From Bdellovibrionales bacterium RIFOXYC1_FULL_37_79 (lineage in GTDB: Bacteria; Bdellovibrionota; Bacteriovoracia; Bacteriovoracales; Bacteriovoracaceae): a stretch of DNA of 64,000 nt. Positions 10,001-18,800 of this stretch are shown piece after piece. The position numbers and the translations under genes are program-made. Position 1 is the stretch's first letter. Each line of letters starts with the position of its first letter. A model generated the notes under the pieces. That model was not told the DNA's origin and ran no database searches. It worked only from the letters and a program-made list of their open reading frames with translations. Where the stretch lies: NCBI GenBank assembly GCA_001770015.1, contig MEQB01000035.1, forward strand, positions 1 through 64,000, in the 5' to 3' direction.

Positions 10001-10188
10001 AGGAAATTAAACAAGATTTAATCGGAAAACATTATGCCAGATATCAATCCAATCTAGGTGAGATGATTAAACGTTTATCTCTTGGGCAGCTCGATCTGAT
10101 TACTACTGTCCAAGCCCGATTACATAAATGTCAGCAAATCCTCGAACAGGATTTATCAAAGATTGATTTACCTTTCAGATCTGATTAG
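7039..10188 (+). CDS. Large secreted cysteine-pair repeat protein, unknown function
   Basis: I do not recognise a family for this 1049-residue protein. The GTG start at 7039 gives a good signal peptide (MVRKFFITIILLVYLNGLHA) with cleavage near ASA. The rest is strongly helical, rich in Gln, Lys and Asn, with cysteines arranged in pairs. The recurrent unit is an aromatic or hydrophobic residue two or three positions before a Cys, a spacer of about 7-27 residues, a second Cys, then a 20-30 residue helix. Examples are FDEC, YDIC, YDQC, YNHC, YHQC and FKAC, at roughly eight to ten places along the chain. Disulphide pairing in the periplasm is likely. The next gene starts two bases after the stop. 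A scaffold or adhesin role is possible but unsupported. Confidence 0.75.
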   Translation: MVRKFFITIILLVYLNGLHASAPDLPVPTQCMSSLSSEQIEEFQHFSNNLELRLQLEQQPVHTGSILNVLGQTFNFITFLPKMIIGNTIDITISPLWGTLSKSNQEKIIADSIIERALQMKDIKKQLAPQFDECKAKNPQDLSACDETMEEIRQIALSIAKENRPNIMPLKNRSTIVKISKATFLSRIIELNLKKLNFPSDHLSAKETQVTTQATRQVLKDYDICIKKNQGDCSQRLSSSIFFRIGKETLSIMLEQNFKCLLPMQTLIDLKKWTMLSYDQCGIEYYFKNIDNKKTTANPLQITQACIMKSIKFASQKAIESTLEQKLNAYLGPLLDQNEIREIYQKHLKKYNHCLSEGGIKHTPDLDLDISQEQFKTTLVNCSNELTFETGQSIFGHSIKNHKDLNTYVSKNEKDQFLKKVMQDGFLPCMDAFHRQFPENCQGFTTSMATAMILETNLKKSLHHLRLPASREQTIVSGYHQCIDKHHQKMLVKARLDLTSYLLNPKCKKADSLTCVDANECPPPAQTSYDESVHVGCMQQTVVDQSFDLTGILIDHELKNNDLLKKYDFTLPPEFKQKLQRSTQECIRSLIACDQAYLLAYQHRQGPTCNKTISNLVEFQRNMPLVQTICENQVFKDAFLFITQHLLNIEIKKNIKNDRIPDVMAKIKMANSLSGEDDLLNEYQTTLQHEEKMLQLKQENFIQKIHQQLEQDLSTKNTKNKITALIPTLTASITLMVAQDSIDQVLESIYPINNEDRATTIKNQAFRNKVNSIFFNQAKQEKIKAAIVQNNGSAEIEILRLKQQLTGYLSEEVIQSSINKMLPFDQFGTQSQDVIMAAQTSFKACLKANDHNLDLCSNQETQKNTLIIFDHHLKHLTAKLAPKKQMASHLLEKVHSYFNFKLDSIKKIDPQKISTSKQMAVQNVQVCLNKLDPKENPRIFSKMTKACVTWGILDFYNDMSKNYIEKFQILHKKDKVKDIKQRQTSCQEEIKQDLIGKHYARYQSNLGEMIKRLSLGQLDLITTVQARLHKCQQILEQDLSKIDLPFRSD

Positions 10189-10190
10189 GT

Positions 10191-11297
10191 ATGATCGCTT
10201 TCCATATGCTGATCTACTCAAAAACCATTATTAGTTTTATAAAAAGATTAAAGTCTGATTTTCGTGAGATCGTATCCCAGGAACTGGGAATCAAAGTCCA
10301 TCGCACCCGTTTTTTTTATAAGGGGCGCCTGGTTCCCTACGACATTGTCGTGTTTGAAAATAACTCGAAACTGGGATATTTTGAACCGAATTTTTTCAAA
10401 ATTGCACTTAACCGGAAACTTATGTATCTGGCAAAGGATCAGGTCATCAAGGATATTTTGCGCCATGAGATCATGCACTTTATTGCATGGCTGGATTATG
10501 GACAAGCAGCTCTTAATCACTTGGACTACTTTAAATCCACCTGTAGAAGATTTAATTTCGATGAACGTGTCTCCAATGCCTATACCAATATCGAACTTGC
10601 CAACCTGCAATGTTATGAAAATTTTAAAAACGAAAAAATTGTGGAAAAAGTAAAAAAGTTACTCAAACTTTCCACTAGCGACAACCCCCACGAAGCGGAA
10701 CTGGCCACCATGAAGGCCAACGAATTACTGTTAAACCATAACTTGGAATTACTGGCCCAATCCACCCGCGAACAGGAGGAGGAAATTTACGTTAAACGGG
10801 TTTTGTCCGGAAAAAAAGCGACCGCCAAACATCAGGCCATCTACGAAATACTCAAAACCTTTTTTGTATCTCCGGTTTTTAGCTACGGGGGTGATATTTT
10901 TTATCTCGAGGTCACCGGAACCTATACCAATACCCAACTGGCTGAATATGTCTCCCACTTTCTTGACTATGAACTGGAGAGAATTTATAAAATAGAAAAA
11001 AAACATAATCCCGTGATTTCCAAGAACTCATTTATGCAAGGAGTAGGTCTTGGATATACCGAAAAAATCACTGCCAACCAAAAGCAACAAACCGGCTCAA
11101 AAGAACTGATTGCTTTGAAGGATGTTTTAAAGGAACAAGTAGAAATGGTTTACCAGCGTCTGAGTCATCGAACCAGTCGAAGTCATAACTGCCAAACATC
11201 GCTTCACCTTGGAAAAAAGATTGGCAACAATCTCACCATCAATCCGGCCATCCAAAAAAACACTCCCCTTCTAAAATTACTATCAGTTAAACATTAG
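10191..11297 (+). CDS. DUF2786 protein with SprT-like HExxH metallopeptidase motif
   Basis: This 368-residue protein has no signal peptide. Residues about 70-130 contain IKDILRHEIMHFIAWLDYGQ, an HExxH zinc-binding motif like that of SprT-type metallopeptidases. Residues about 145-185 match DUF2786 (KIVEKVKKLLKLSTSDNPHE followed by ATMKANELLLNHNL). A C-terminal part of mixed helix and strand follows. A peptidase acting in the cytosol is suggested by the motif, but the substrate is unknown. The gene begins two bases after the cysteine-repeat protein and is surely in one transcript with it. Its 3' end overlaps the convergent queE by 11 bases. Domain assignments are confident; the biological role is not. 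Confidence 0.75.
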   Translation: MIAFHMLIYSKTIISFIKRLKSDFREIVSQELGIKVHRTRFFYKGRLVPYDIVVFENNSKLGYFEPNFFKIALNRKLMYLAKDQVIKDILRHEIMHFIAWLDYGQAALNHLDYFKSTCRRFNFDERVSNAYTNIELANLQCYENFKNEKIVEKVKKLLKLSTSDNPHEAELATMKANELLLNHNLELLAQSTREQEEEIYVKRVLSGKKATAKHQAIYEILKTFFVSPVFSYGGDIFYLEVTGTYTNTQLAEYVSHFLDYELERIYKIEKKHNPVISKNSFMQGVGLGYTEKITANQKQQTGSKELIALKDVLKEQVEMVYQRLSHRTSRSHNCQTSLHLGKKIGNNLTINPAIQKNTPLLKLLSVKH

Positions 11298-11985
11298 TTT
11301 TCTTCGGGCCATAAACCCATTTATGCTGTTGCCCAACCACTCTAAAGAAGCCCCCATGAGATTCATTCCAATTTAAAATATTTTTGAATCGTTCCTTGGG
11401 AAAAGTTTCATTGGTATTATACGAAGGGGTCAATACCCATGCAAAATGAGACCCTCCCTGGTCTTTTTTAATTTCTGCGTAAGCATTTTTAACGTAGTTA
11501 AAATCCTGGATATTTTCAATCACTGATTTGACCTGGAATTTTCCACTAAATTGGTCAATCATTTGAGTTAAAACATTCAAAGGAGTGGTGACCCCGCTGG
11601 AAGGAGTTTTATAATCGATGCTTATAAAATCGGCTAACGTAAAAAGATCATGTGCTACCCGATCCCCGGATGCCTCTATATTGAGATAGTAATTTTTTTC
11701 TTTAAGGGACTGGGCAAGGGCCAAGGCTGCATCAATATTTTTACAATTTAAAGGATCACCACCCGTAATCGAAACCCTTCTGATCAACCCATTATGTCCC
11801 ACTTTGTCGATCTCGGCTAAAACCTCCAAAAGGCTCATCTCTAGGCCACCATTAAAGCTCCAGGTATAAGACGAATCACAATTGTCACACCCTATACCAC
11901 AACCATTAAACCGAACAAATATCTGGACCGTGCCAATCCAAACACCTTCCCCTTCCGTCGCCAAATAAATGGAATTAATCCGCAT
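11287..11985 (-). CDS. queE: 7-carboxy-7-deazaguanine synthase
   Basis: This radical SAM enzyme converts carboxy-tetrahydropterin to 7-carboxy-7-deazaguanine, an early step towards queuosine. The start MRINSIYLATEGEG fits the family and is placed at ATG 11985. The same frame runs a further 31 codons upstream, but those residues do not resemble the family. The iron-sulphur cluster cysteines are C29, C33 and C36 in FNGCGIGCDNC. The SAM-binding region follows with RRVSITGGDPL. The length of 232 aa is normal. tgt, for the tRNA base-exchange step, lies about 7.5 kb away in the same window, while queC and queD are not seen. Confidence 0.92.
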   Translation of the reverse strand: MRINSIYLATEGEGVWIGTVQIFVRFNGCGIGCDNCDSSYTWSFNGGLEMSLLEVLAEIDKVGHNGLIRRVSITGGDPLNCKNIDAALALAQSLKEKNYYLNIEASGDRVAHDLFTLADFISIDYKTPSSGVTTPLNVLTQMIDQFSGKFQVKSVIENIQDFNYVKNAYAEIKKDQGGSHFAWVLTPSYNTNETFPKERFKNILNWNESHGGFFRVVGQQHKWVYGPKKTNV

Positions 11986-12136
11986 AATCATCAACCTCAA
12001 CATCACTATAATATAATAAAACCGTTTGCCAGGCCCTTGTACCTCGAATCCTTTACCGTTACAATAAGGAATAAGCAAAAGAAAATAAAAAAAAACATAC
12101 TAATGATTTTTTTTTATTTAAATTTGCCCAATAACA

Positions 12137-12517
12137 ATGATTACAATTTTGTCACCTTATAACATGACCAATGCGATGAATGACTTAGAACGAAAAATTT
12201 TAAAATTAAAAAAATGTATTCATGTGGAAAACTCTGCTCCGGTTTATGACCTAAAAAATTCAGCTAATTTGCTCGTCAATTTACAACCAGATCAAAAAGT
12301 GTCAAGAGGCATGTTCCTTCCGAATCACCTTCTACCAGGCACTTTCAAAGCTCACCCCATCACCATTCGTGCGCTTAAAAAAGATATTTTAGTGGGTGAT
12401 CTTGAGTGTCTTGATTTGGAAGATATCCACATTTGTGATTCATGTAAAAATAAAATCGATCGGCAATTTTGGCACTTTTGCCCTTTTTGTGAGTCAAATC
12501 TTCCAGAAAAATCATAA
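12137..12517 (+). CDS. Hypothetical protein with C-terminal zinc ribbon
   Basis: The protein has 126 residues or fewer, as ATG codons at residues 10 and 14 are alternative starts and no clear ribosome site decides. The N-terminal part is polar without recognisable motifs. The C-terminus has a four-cysteine zinc ribbon (C100, C103, C115, C118, in CDSCKNKIDRQFWHFCPFC). Such ribbons mediate protein or nucleic acid contacts. A small inverted repeat (TAACATAA / TTATGTTA) overlaps the stop codon and could act as a weak terminator. The DksA-like gene follows in the same direction about 130 bases later. Confidence 0.6.
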   Translation: MITILSPYNMTNAMNDLERKILKLKKCIHVENSAPVYDLKNSANLLVNLQPDQKVSRGMFLPNHLLPGTFKAHPITIRALKKDILVGDLECLDLEDIHICDSCKNKIDRQFWHFCPFCESNLPEKS

Positions 12518-12538
12518 CATAAATGTCAACTTATGTTA
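12515..12538. repeat. Inverted repeat at the stop codon of the zinc-ribbon gene
   Basis: Eight-base arms TAACATAA and TTATGTTA are separated by eight bases. No T tract follows, so it is only a possible RNA hairpin. Confidence 0.4.
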
Positions 12539-12645
12539 GATTTCTCCTGTGAAAATCAATTGCATGATTAATATTTTATCAGTAAATTAGTTACACCTAG
12601 TAAAGATTTTTAACACACACTTATTTCGAGCAATGGAGATTTAGC

Positions 12646-13131
12646 ATGGCAAACAAGATTGATATCCCTATTCCTGAAAAAAGAGAAAACAAACACCTGA
12701 AAAAAACCCAGCTAAAAATTCTGTGGGAGTCACTCACTGAAATCAAAAATAAAATTGAACTTAATCTGCTGGAAAGCAATCCGCAAAACTACTGCCTGGA
12801 CCAAAATGAACTCTCTGATCCGTTAGACGAAGCCAGCGTAAATTCCGAGACCCAGAAATTATTGCGTTTTAGAAACAGAGATATTTTTCTTTTAAAAAAA
12901 ATAAGTAAAAGTTTTGATAAAATTAAAGATGGGACTTATGGGCTGTGTGATGAATGCTTTAATCCTATCTCTTTTGAAAGACTCAGGGCACGCCCGGTGG
13001 CAGAACTCTGTATCAGTTGCAAGGAAGAATCCGAGCTTACCGAAAACCAAAGCAAAAAAATTTCCAAGTCAATGGGACGCGAACTGGCCACTTCTGCGAA
13101 AAGTGCTATTCACATCTCTTCCCAAAATTAA
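12646..13131 (+). CDS. dksA: DksA/TraR-family zinc-finger transcription factor
   Basis: The family binds the secondary channel of RNA polymerase and, with ppGpp, adjusts promoter activity. The 161-residue protein has a helical N-terminal region and an acidic D58-x-x-D61-x-A63 motif at the position of the coiled-coil tip. Its C-terminal zinc finger uses C101, C104, C122 and C125 (GLCDECFNPISFERL, then ELCISC). The length is like that of E. coli DksA (151 aa) and the spacing between cysteine pairs is standard. A TraR- or YocK-like paralogue rather than the true DksA orthologue cannot be excluded. A leader of about 130 bases precedes it. The 3' end overlaps the convergent next gene by four bases. 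Confidence 0.85.
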   Translation: MANKIDIPIPEKRENKHLKKTQLKILWESLTEIKNKIELNLLESNPQNYCLDQNELSDPLDEASVNSETQKLLRFRNRDIFLLKKISKSFDKIKDGTYGLCDECFNPISFERLRARPVAELCISCKEESELTENQSKKISKSMGRELATSAKSAIHISSQN

Positions 13132-13826
13132 TTAGTGCTTAATGACTCAAGTAATTTAAAATCACCGATTGGGTGATAGAGATTTTCTAGTTCGACATAT
13201 TTAACATATTGTTGATCAAAACTTTCAAGTAGTGCCTGCTTCACTTTGTGCTCGGAAAAAGTATATTCCTCCGTAAGAAAAACAGTAACCTTACCGTATC
13301 CTCCTGCAGCCACAAAGTTGATCATTTTTCTCCATGAAGGATCAGATAATTCTTTTTCCACCAAATCCGTTGCCTCATCCCCGGTGGTAAAGATAACCAG
13401 TCGGCCAGGAATCTGGCCATGGCAAGGGCCTGGTTTGCTGGTTATGGCCAGATTTCTGAGAATAAAGGCCTTATCGCTCATCTGGGTCCAGGCACAGGCA
13501 TAAAAACCCTTCATATCGATATTTAGTACCAAAGAGGCACCATACCCGCCACAATGGATATAAAGTTGATATTTGTTATCTGAAAATTCATAACCATACT
13601 TTAATAGACTTTTATTGATATCTTCCTTCAATTTTTGCATTGATAAATCATCCACTATCCAGGAGAGCGACTGATTAAACGATGCAATCTTGGCGATTTT
13701 TTGATCCCCCTCTCCATCATACACAAAACAAGCGCCATCACTTAAACTGGAAACACTAATCATTTCCTCTGCCCATGTTCCACCAATCAAACAAACAAGA
13801 AATACCAATAAAGATAGTTTTTTCAT
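13128..13826 (-). CDS. Secreted hypothetical protein
   Basis: The 232-residue protein begins with a clear Sec signal peptide (MKKLSLLVFLVCLIGGTWA, cleavage after WAE or A-E). The mature part has several cysteines (ACFVY, YIHCGGYG, FYACAW, GPCHG) that could form disulphides. It has mixed strand and helix and no motif that I recognise. Strands such as YQLYIHCGGYGASLVLNID and GKVTVFLTEEYTF suggest an alpha/beta fold. It is convergent with the DksA-like gene and separated by about 100 bases from the lipoprotein gene upstream on the same strand. A periplasmic location is inferred; the function is unknown. Confidence 0.6.
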   Translation of the reverse strand: MKKLSLLVFLVCLIGGTWAEEMISVSSLSDGACFVYDGEGDQKIAKIASFNQSLSWIVDDLSMQKLKEDINKSLLKYGYEFSDNKYQLYIHCGGYGASLVLNIDMKGFYACAWTQMSDKAFILRNLAITSKPGPCHGQIPGRLVIFTTGDEATDLVEKELSDPSWRKMINFVAAGGYGKVTVFLTEEYTFSEHKVKQALLESFDQQYVKYVELENLYHPIGDFKLLESLSTN

Positions 13827-13925
13827 GGCCCAACCTTAAACAATACTTGATCGTATAAGTATGGATCGGCATAAAAAAACAATTCTTTACAGTTTTTGTA
13901 CACTATCGCAACTGGCTGAATTTAA

Positions 13926-14333
13926 TTATTTTTTCTCAGGTTCTGGCGGTGGTTCCCCCACCAGTTTGGCATCCAGGGCCTGTTTAACCAAGGCTTCTAG
14001 GTAAGGCTCACCAACCACATCATCTAAAACCCAGTTGTTATAGTGGTAGGCGTATAACCGTTTGGCCGCTTGATAAGCTTGATCCCGTCCGGTGAATTCC
14101 GCTGCCACCATGACCAGTTTTTTAACCTCTATTCTATGCACGCTTATACATCCCGCCCCGTAATCAGCACAGGGAATGATGTCTGTTAAAGATTCTCCCA
14201 ATTTAAATTTTGCCTCGGGTACAATTTTTTGAAGCATTTCTAAGATTTGATTTTTGGGATAAGTGATTTCTTCCTTCTGACAAGAACAGCCGCAAAAAAT
14301 AAAAGTAGATAACACCAGTATGAATATTTTCAA
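13926..14333 (-). CDS. Small lipoprotein, unknown function
   Basis: A TTG start at 14333 gives MKIFILVLSTFIFCGC, a short lipoprotein signal with a plausible lipobox (IFCG-C or nearby Cys), preceded by a GGA ribosome site. The frame can be extended 20 codons upstream to an ATG. That extension runs through a perfect terminator hairpin of the preceding gene, so the TTG start is preferred. The mature part of about 120 residues has two further cysteines (IPCADYGAGCIS) and a proline-rich acidic tail (GEPPPEPEKK). No family was recognised. The context is envelope proteins on both sides. Confidence 0.6.
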   Translation of the reverse strand: MKIFILVLSTFIFCGCSCQKEEITYPKNQILEMLQKIVPEAKFKLGESLTDIIPCADYGAGCISVHRIEVKKLVMVAAEFTGRDQAYQAAKRLYAYHYNNWVLDDVVGEPYLEALVKQALDAKLVGEPPPEPEKK

Positions 14334-14345
14334 AATAATTCCACT

Positions 14346-14379
14346 AAAAAAAACAGGGAGTGAATACTTCACTCCCTGT
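14346..14379 (-). terminator. Rho-independent terminator after the outer-membrane protein gene
   Basis: Perfect 12-bp arms ACAGGGAGTGAA and TTCACTCCCTGT are separated by three bases. On the reverse strand they are followed by eight T. It lies 20 bases past the stop codon of the beta-barrel gene, inside the upstream extension of the lipoprotein frame. Confidence 0.9.
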
Positions 14380-14400
14380 CCATTATATCGCATTTATAAC

Positions 14401-15675
14401 TTAGAAGAAAAGTCTAAAATTAAATGAGTAGATATTGGCAATTTTCATGCCGTCCACTTCACTTTTATGAGCAATTTTTCCTACGGCTTCCAGTTGCATC
14501 AGCCACAACTGCAGTCTGGGGGCCAGAGTAATATACTCACTGTCTAGCATACCCTTGGCAAGCAGGCCTAATCGATCCTGCCAAAAACTAAATCCAAAAT
14601 CAGCTCCAGCGTAGAGTCCATCCACCATATCGTATCCACTTCGCTTGTGAATTCCACCAAACGGTGTAAGGGCAAAACCAGCAAACTTGAAAGTATAATC
14701 ACTATGCAGTCTAAAAAGAATTTCATCACCGTAAAACGTTTCCCCGTATCTGGTACCATCCAGCACCATGTTCTTTTTAAGTTCGGCAATTTTTATCTCT
14801 TCCGCAGTAGCATAAATTTTCCATTCACCTTTTTTATAACCAAACATAAAATCAGTGGCCAGATCTACAAAATCCACCAGCTCATCTTTTTCAAAGAGTT
14901 CACTTTCCTTGGCCAAAAATTCTGCGGTATAACGTCTCTTTAAATCTGCTCGGTGTCTTACATACGGATTGAATGATCCGAAAAAATCGCCTTTATAGGC
15001 ATTAAACAAAGTCCCAAACCTGCTTTCATATTTTACATAAGCAAAAAGATCCGCCATATCCGGGCTAGCTGGTTTTAAATATTTTTCTTTCAATTTAGTG
15101 CAATTATCCGCAGTGTTGGCTTCTTTCAAAATGGTGACACAGTCTGCGTCGGTAAGCAGGGAAGCGCCATTCCCTGTTGTATCAAATCTGGCGACTACCA
15201 AATCAACCACTGATTGGGGAATTTCCGGGCCTAATAAATCCACTACCGTTTGGGCCGTCAACAAAACTGCCTTGGTTCCCACTTGGGCACCCACGTTGGT
15301 ACCAAAGCGAAGATCGGGGGTAAATTTAATTCCAGAAATAGTAAAGCTGGGCAGCGGAATCCCAAAGGCCAGATCAAATTTTCCGACGAATTCTTCATTT
15401 TTATGTTGGGTTAAAAAATTCTGGGCCTCGGTAATTTGTGAAGTGCCGTTAGTCTTTGATACTTTTTCAGCGTCATCGATGGTCTTTTTTACGTCAGGAT
15501 TGAGTGCTGCGTTTATATTCAAAAGAAAATCATGACCGTAGGGACGAAGTATTTCCATGGTTTTTAATCGATCGTCGTATAAGCGAAACCGGTCCACGAT
15601 TTCATAATCGGCCAAGACATTTAATGAAAATAACCACCCAAGCATGATAAGAACTAAAACTTTTTTTCCAAGCAT
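14401..15675 (-). CDS. Probable outer-membrane beta-barrel protein
   Basis: The 424-residue protein starts with a signal peptide (MLGKKVLVLIMLGWLFSLNVLA). The second half consists of alternating amphipathic strands (LFRLHSDYTFKFAGFALTPF, LYAGADFGFSFWQ, LGLLAKGMLD, ITLAPRLQLWLMQLEAVG). It ends NIYSFNFRLFF, with the C-terminal aromatic residue recognised by the BAM assembly machinery. An inserted region around residues 150-210 has a cysteine pair (DADCVTILK, DNCTKL) and may be a periplasmic or extracellular loop. No specific transporter family is recognised. The gene has its own terminator directly downstream and a 200-base divergent region upstream, so it is probably monocistronic. Confidence 0.7.
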   Translation of the reverse strand: MLGKKVLVLIMLGWLFSLNVLADYEIVDRFRLYDDRLKTMEILRPYGHDFLLNINAALNPDVKKTIDDAEKVSKTNGTSQITEAQNFLTQHKNEEFVGKFDLAFGIPLPSFTISGIKFTPDLRFGTNVGAQVGTKAVLLTAQTVVDLLGPEIPQSVVDLVVARFDTTGNGASLLTDADCVTILKEANTADNCTKLKEKYLKPASPDMADLFAYVKYESRFGTLFNAYKGDFFGSFNPYVRHRADLKRRYTAEFLAKESELFEKDELVDFVDLATDFMFGYKKGEWKIYATAEEIKIAELKKNMVLDGTRYGETFYGDEILFRLHSDYTFKFAGFALTPFGGIHKRSGYDMVDGLYAGADFGFSFWQDRLGLLAKGMLDSEYITLAPRLQLWLMQLEAVGKIAHKSEVDGMKIANIYSFNFRLFF

Positions 15676-15750
15676 AATAACACCTTCATTTTTAATATTG
15701 GTTGAACTTTAAAAATAGGATAGAGGATTACCCATAAAAGTAAATTTTAA

Positions 15751-15780
15751 AAATACAGGATTTTTATACCTGTGTATTTT
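15751..15780. repeat. Imperfect inverted repeat in a divergent intergenic region
   Basis: The arms AAATACAGG and CCTGTGTATTT (one bulged base) flank TTTTTATA. It lies between the divergent starts of the beta-barrel gene and the FHA-like gene. It could be an operator or an RNA hairpin. Confidence 0.35.
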
Positions 15781-15893
15781 GATCGGATTCTTGGCATCCC
15801 CTTTGATCAATTTGCAAAATATTAAAAAACAAAGGAAAATAGATACATACAAGTTTTTGTGAAAAATAAATTTTGACAGGGAAGTCTTGCAGC

Positions 15894-18800
15894 ATGTCCA
15901 ACTATCAAATAAAAATCAACACTCCCTCTAAATCTGAAACGGTCCCTCTGTCTGATCAGTTTAGTTTGGGAAGCTCCCCCGATAGCGGCTATCAGATTAA
16001 ATCACTTCTTCCCAAACACTTTGGTTTCATCATAAAAGATGACGCTCTTCTTTTAATTAATTACTCCGAGTCAGGAAGCTTTTTAAAAAATCAGGAATTA
16101 AAAGCAGGAAAAAAATATATCCTAGAAAATAAAGATATCATCAAGACTGGTGAGGTGGAAATCATTGTAGAAGCCTCTTTAGCTCAAAACCAGAAAGCCA
16201 ACCTTACCTCCTCGGACATTGATATATCATTAGATAAATCTGATCATTTGGAAAATGAAATTGAGGATGAAGATGATGTCGATATCGATATTGATATTGA
16301 CGAAAAAGAAAACGATGACGATCATGATGGGGATCTAAGTGATAACTTTTTTGATTTGGATGTGGACGACGCTTCCTCACCAAAAGATATTGCGCAAAAT
16401 TTAAAAGAAAATAAATCTGAGCAAAAAATAGAATTGCAAATGGAATCTGGAACAGGTACCAACTCAAAACATAAACAGACTAACCAGACCTCCAACCATC
16501 AGGTCAAAGAAAAGACTCAAGAAAAAATGATTAACTCATCTAGCAGCAAACCGAGGACCCTTGGAAGTCTCAAAAATGTTCTGGCTTCCAAAATACCGCC
16601 GACCAAAATAGCTGACTTGGATTTGGATGATGATCTCGACGATCTTGATGATAATACCAAACATGATAGAAGTAGCAAAAATATTCACCTGACCAGTGAA
16701 ATCACCAAACAAGGGCTTCATAAAAGCAGTGCGGTCGTGACCAAACCATCTTTTTTTCAAAAATTATTTGGCAAAAAATTAAAACCTGATCTTTCCCACG
16801 AGACTGAAGACTTGGAGTCAACCACCATAAAGTCAGAGCATAAAACCAGATCGCAAGTGACCGCCCCCAGTGGCCTTAATCTTTCCCGACCACACGAGCT
16901 TGCCAAAATCCTTGAAGAAAAAAGAAAACAAAAATCCATCCCAAGACCAACACCTAACGGAGCAAATCCACCCAGTAACGAACTCAAAGAATTGACCAAA
17001 AGTAAAAAGAAAGGACTGTTAAATTTTTTCAGGCCACGCAGAAAAACAGCCGCCCCTGGTATAAAATCAAAGAGGGGATTTTTTAAAAATTTATTTTATA
17101 AATTAAATATTTTCAAGACCCACCAAGTTTTCCAGGTAGGTTGTAAAACCAGAATTTATCTGTTTTTGGCCACCTTGTCTCTTTTAAATATCCTTGGCTA
17201 TCAGATTCTTCCCACGCTGGAACTTAACCTGGAAGTCGAAACCTATGTAAAACAAATTTCGACTTATGTAAAAAAAGAATATCTAACCACCAACTTGATT
17301 CCCAAAATTGAAAATGCCATTCCAGGTTTTCAAATAAAGGCCCAGCAAGCTGAGCAAAATTTGATATCAAACGCCACCAAACTGGGTCAAGACACCGTCG
17401 CCAAAATCAAGGAAAATGCTAGCGAACTTGGCATTGGGCAGGAAGCCGGCACGGCAAGCACACCAGGTACCACTTTAAAATCCACCAATGATTTGACCAG
17501 CAAGCCACGTAAAAAAAGAGGTGTCTTTAATCCCCAGCCAAATCAACCCAAGACACCACCAATCCCTGTACCCACCTCTTCCTTTGATCATTTTTCCATT
17601 TCCAATTTGATTCTTTCAAATCTGCAAATTGCCCTTCCTAAAATAAGAGACATCATTAGAAAGCTAGGCCCCACCCATGATAAATATGCTGAGATGATCA
17701 CCCGTTTTATAGTGATTTTCTTAAGCTATGAGCTGATTGGCAATATCCTTTTTGGTGTGGGATTTCTACCCTTCCTATACGGCATACGAGTAAAAGGCAA
17801 TTTTTTTGCGATCCGCTTAAAATCGGTCTTAAGAACCGCTGGTTTTTTTATATTTTTACCACTTTTTTTTCTCACCGAACTTTCGGTCTGTTTCAAGCGA
17901 AGAAGTCTAAAGGAAGTGCTTAGTTTCACCAGCTACGAATACAATCAATTCAAATTACGCAAGCTACTGGCCATCACCGTCATACCAATGATTATTATCC
18001 TCCCCTTGCTCACTCCCCTTTTTAGAAATATGGATGCCTCGAACAGTATTTTTTATACCGATTACCAAGCCCCCCCCCCTTTCAAGGTGAACGAAGGTAA
18101 AAAGGCCCAAACTCTCACTGCTGATTCCGTGCTAACTCCCCGAGACTTCAGTTTGAACATTGTGGGCTTTGACAAGGAAGATGTGGGACTGCCCCATTAT
18201 ATCTATGTTGCCCCTTATGTGCATAAAAAAGACAAGACTATTCTGACGGGAATTTATCTTTTTGATTATTTAGTTGGTGAGTCTGCCATGATAGAAAAAG
18301 GTAAAACTTACGATTTCACCCCATTTTTATCCAAAGCCTCCTCTGATAACCCGCTCTTTAATAAACTTTTCCCGAACCTTTATGAGTACCAAAAAAAAGA
18401 TTCCAAGGTACCATGGTCAGTTGAGCATTCCAAAGAACTAGCAGACCTCTTGCAAGCATCCGTCAGGCTTAACTTTAATCTCCTTTCAATGGAGGATATA
18501 TTAACCAGGCCTCATGAACTGCTCTTGTCTCTTTTTAAATATCTCAAAGCATACGGTCCGCTTATCAATGGCTATGTAGAGGGCCGGGACGAATTATTTA
18601 ATCTTTTTGGAAACTCTGCGATCAATTTCAAGTTCCGTAACCTGAATAACCATTTTTTACTGTACTACTCCATGGAAGATGACCCCCTCCACTACTGTCT
18701 AACTCAGCTGCACAATATCAAAGGTCATTTTACATGTCTTAGCACCAAAGACAATCTGGGGGATCTTAACAGCTTTATTGAAAATGATCTTTTAATTAAT

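Noticed and set aside
11986-12078. 31-codon N-terminal extension of queE
   Set aside because: The residues do not fit the family, which starts M-x-I-x-x-IY; ATG 11985 is the natural start.
16204-16467. Reverse-strand open frame rich in His, Tyr and Arg within the FHA-like gene
   Set aside because: It is a mirror of the Asp-rich low-complexity region and has no ribosome site.
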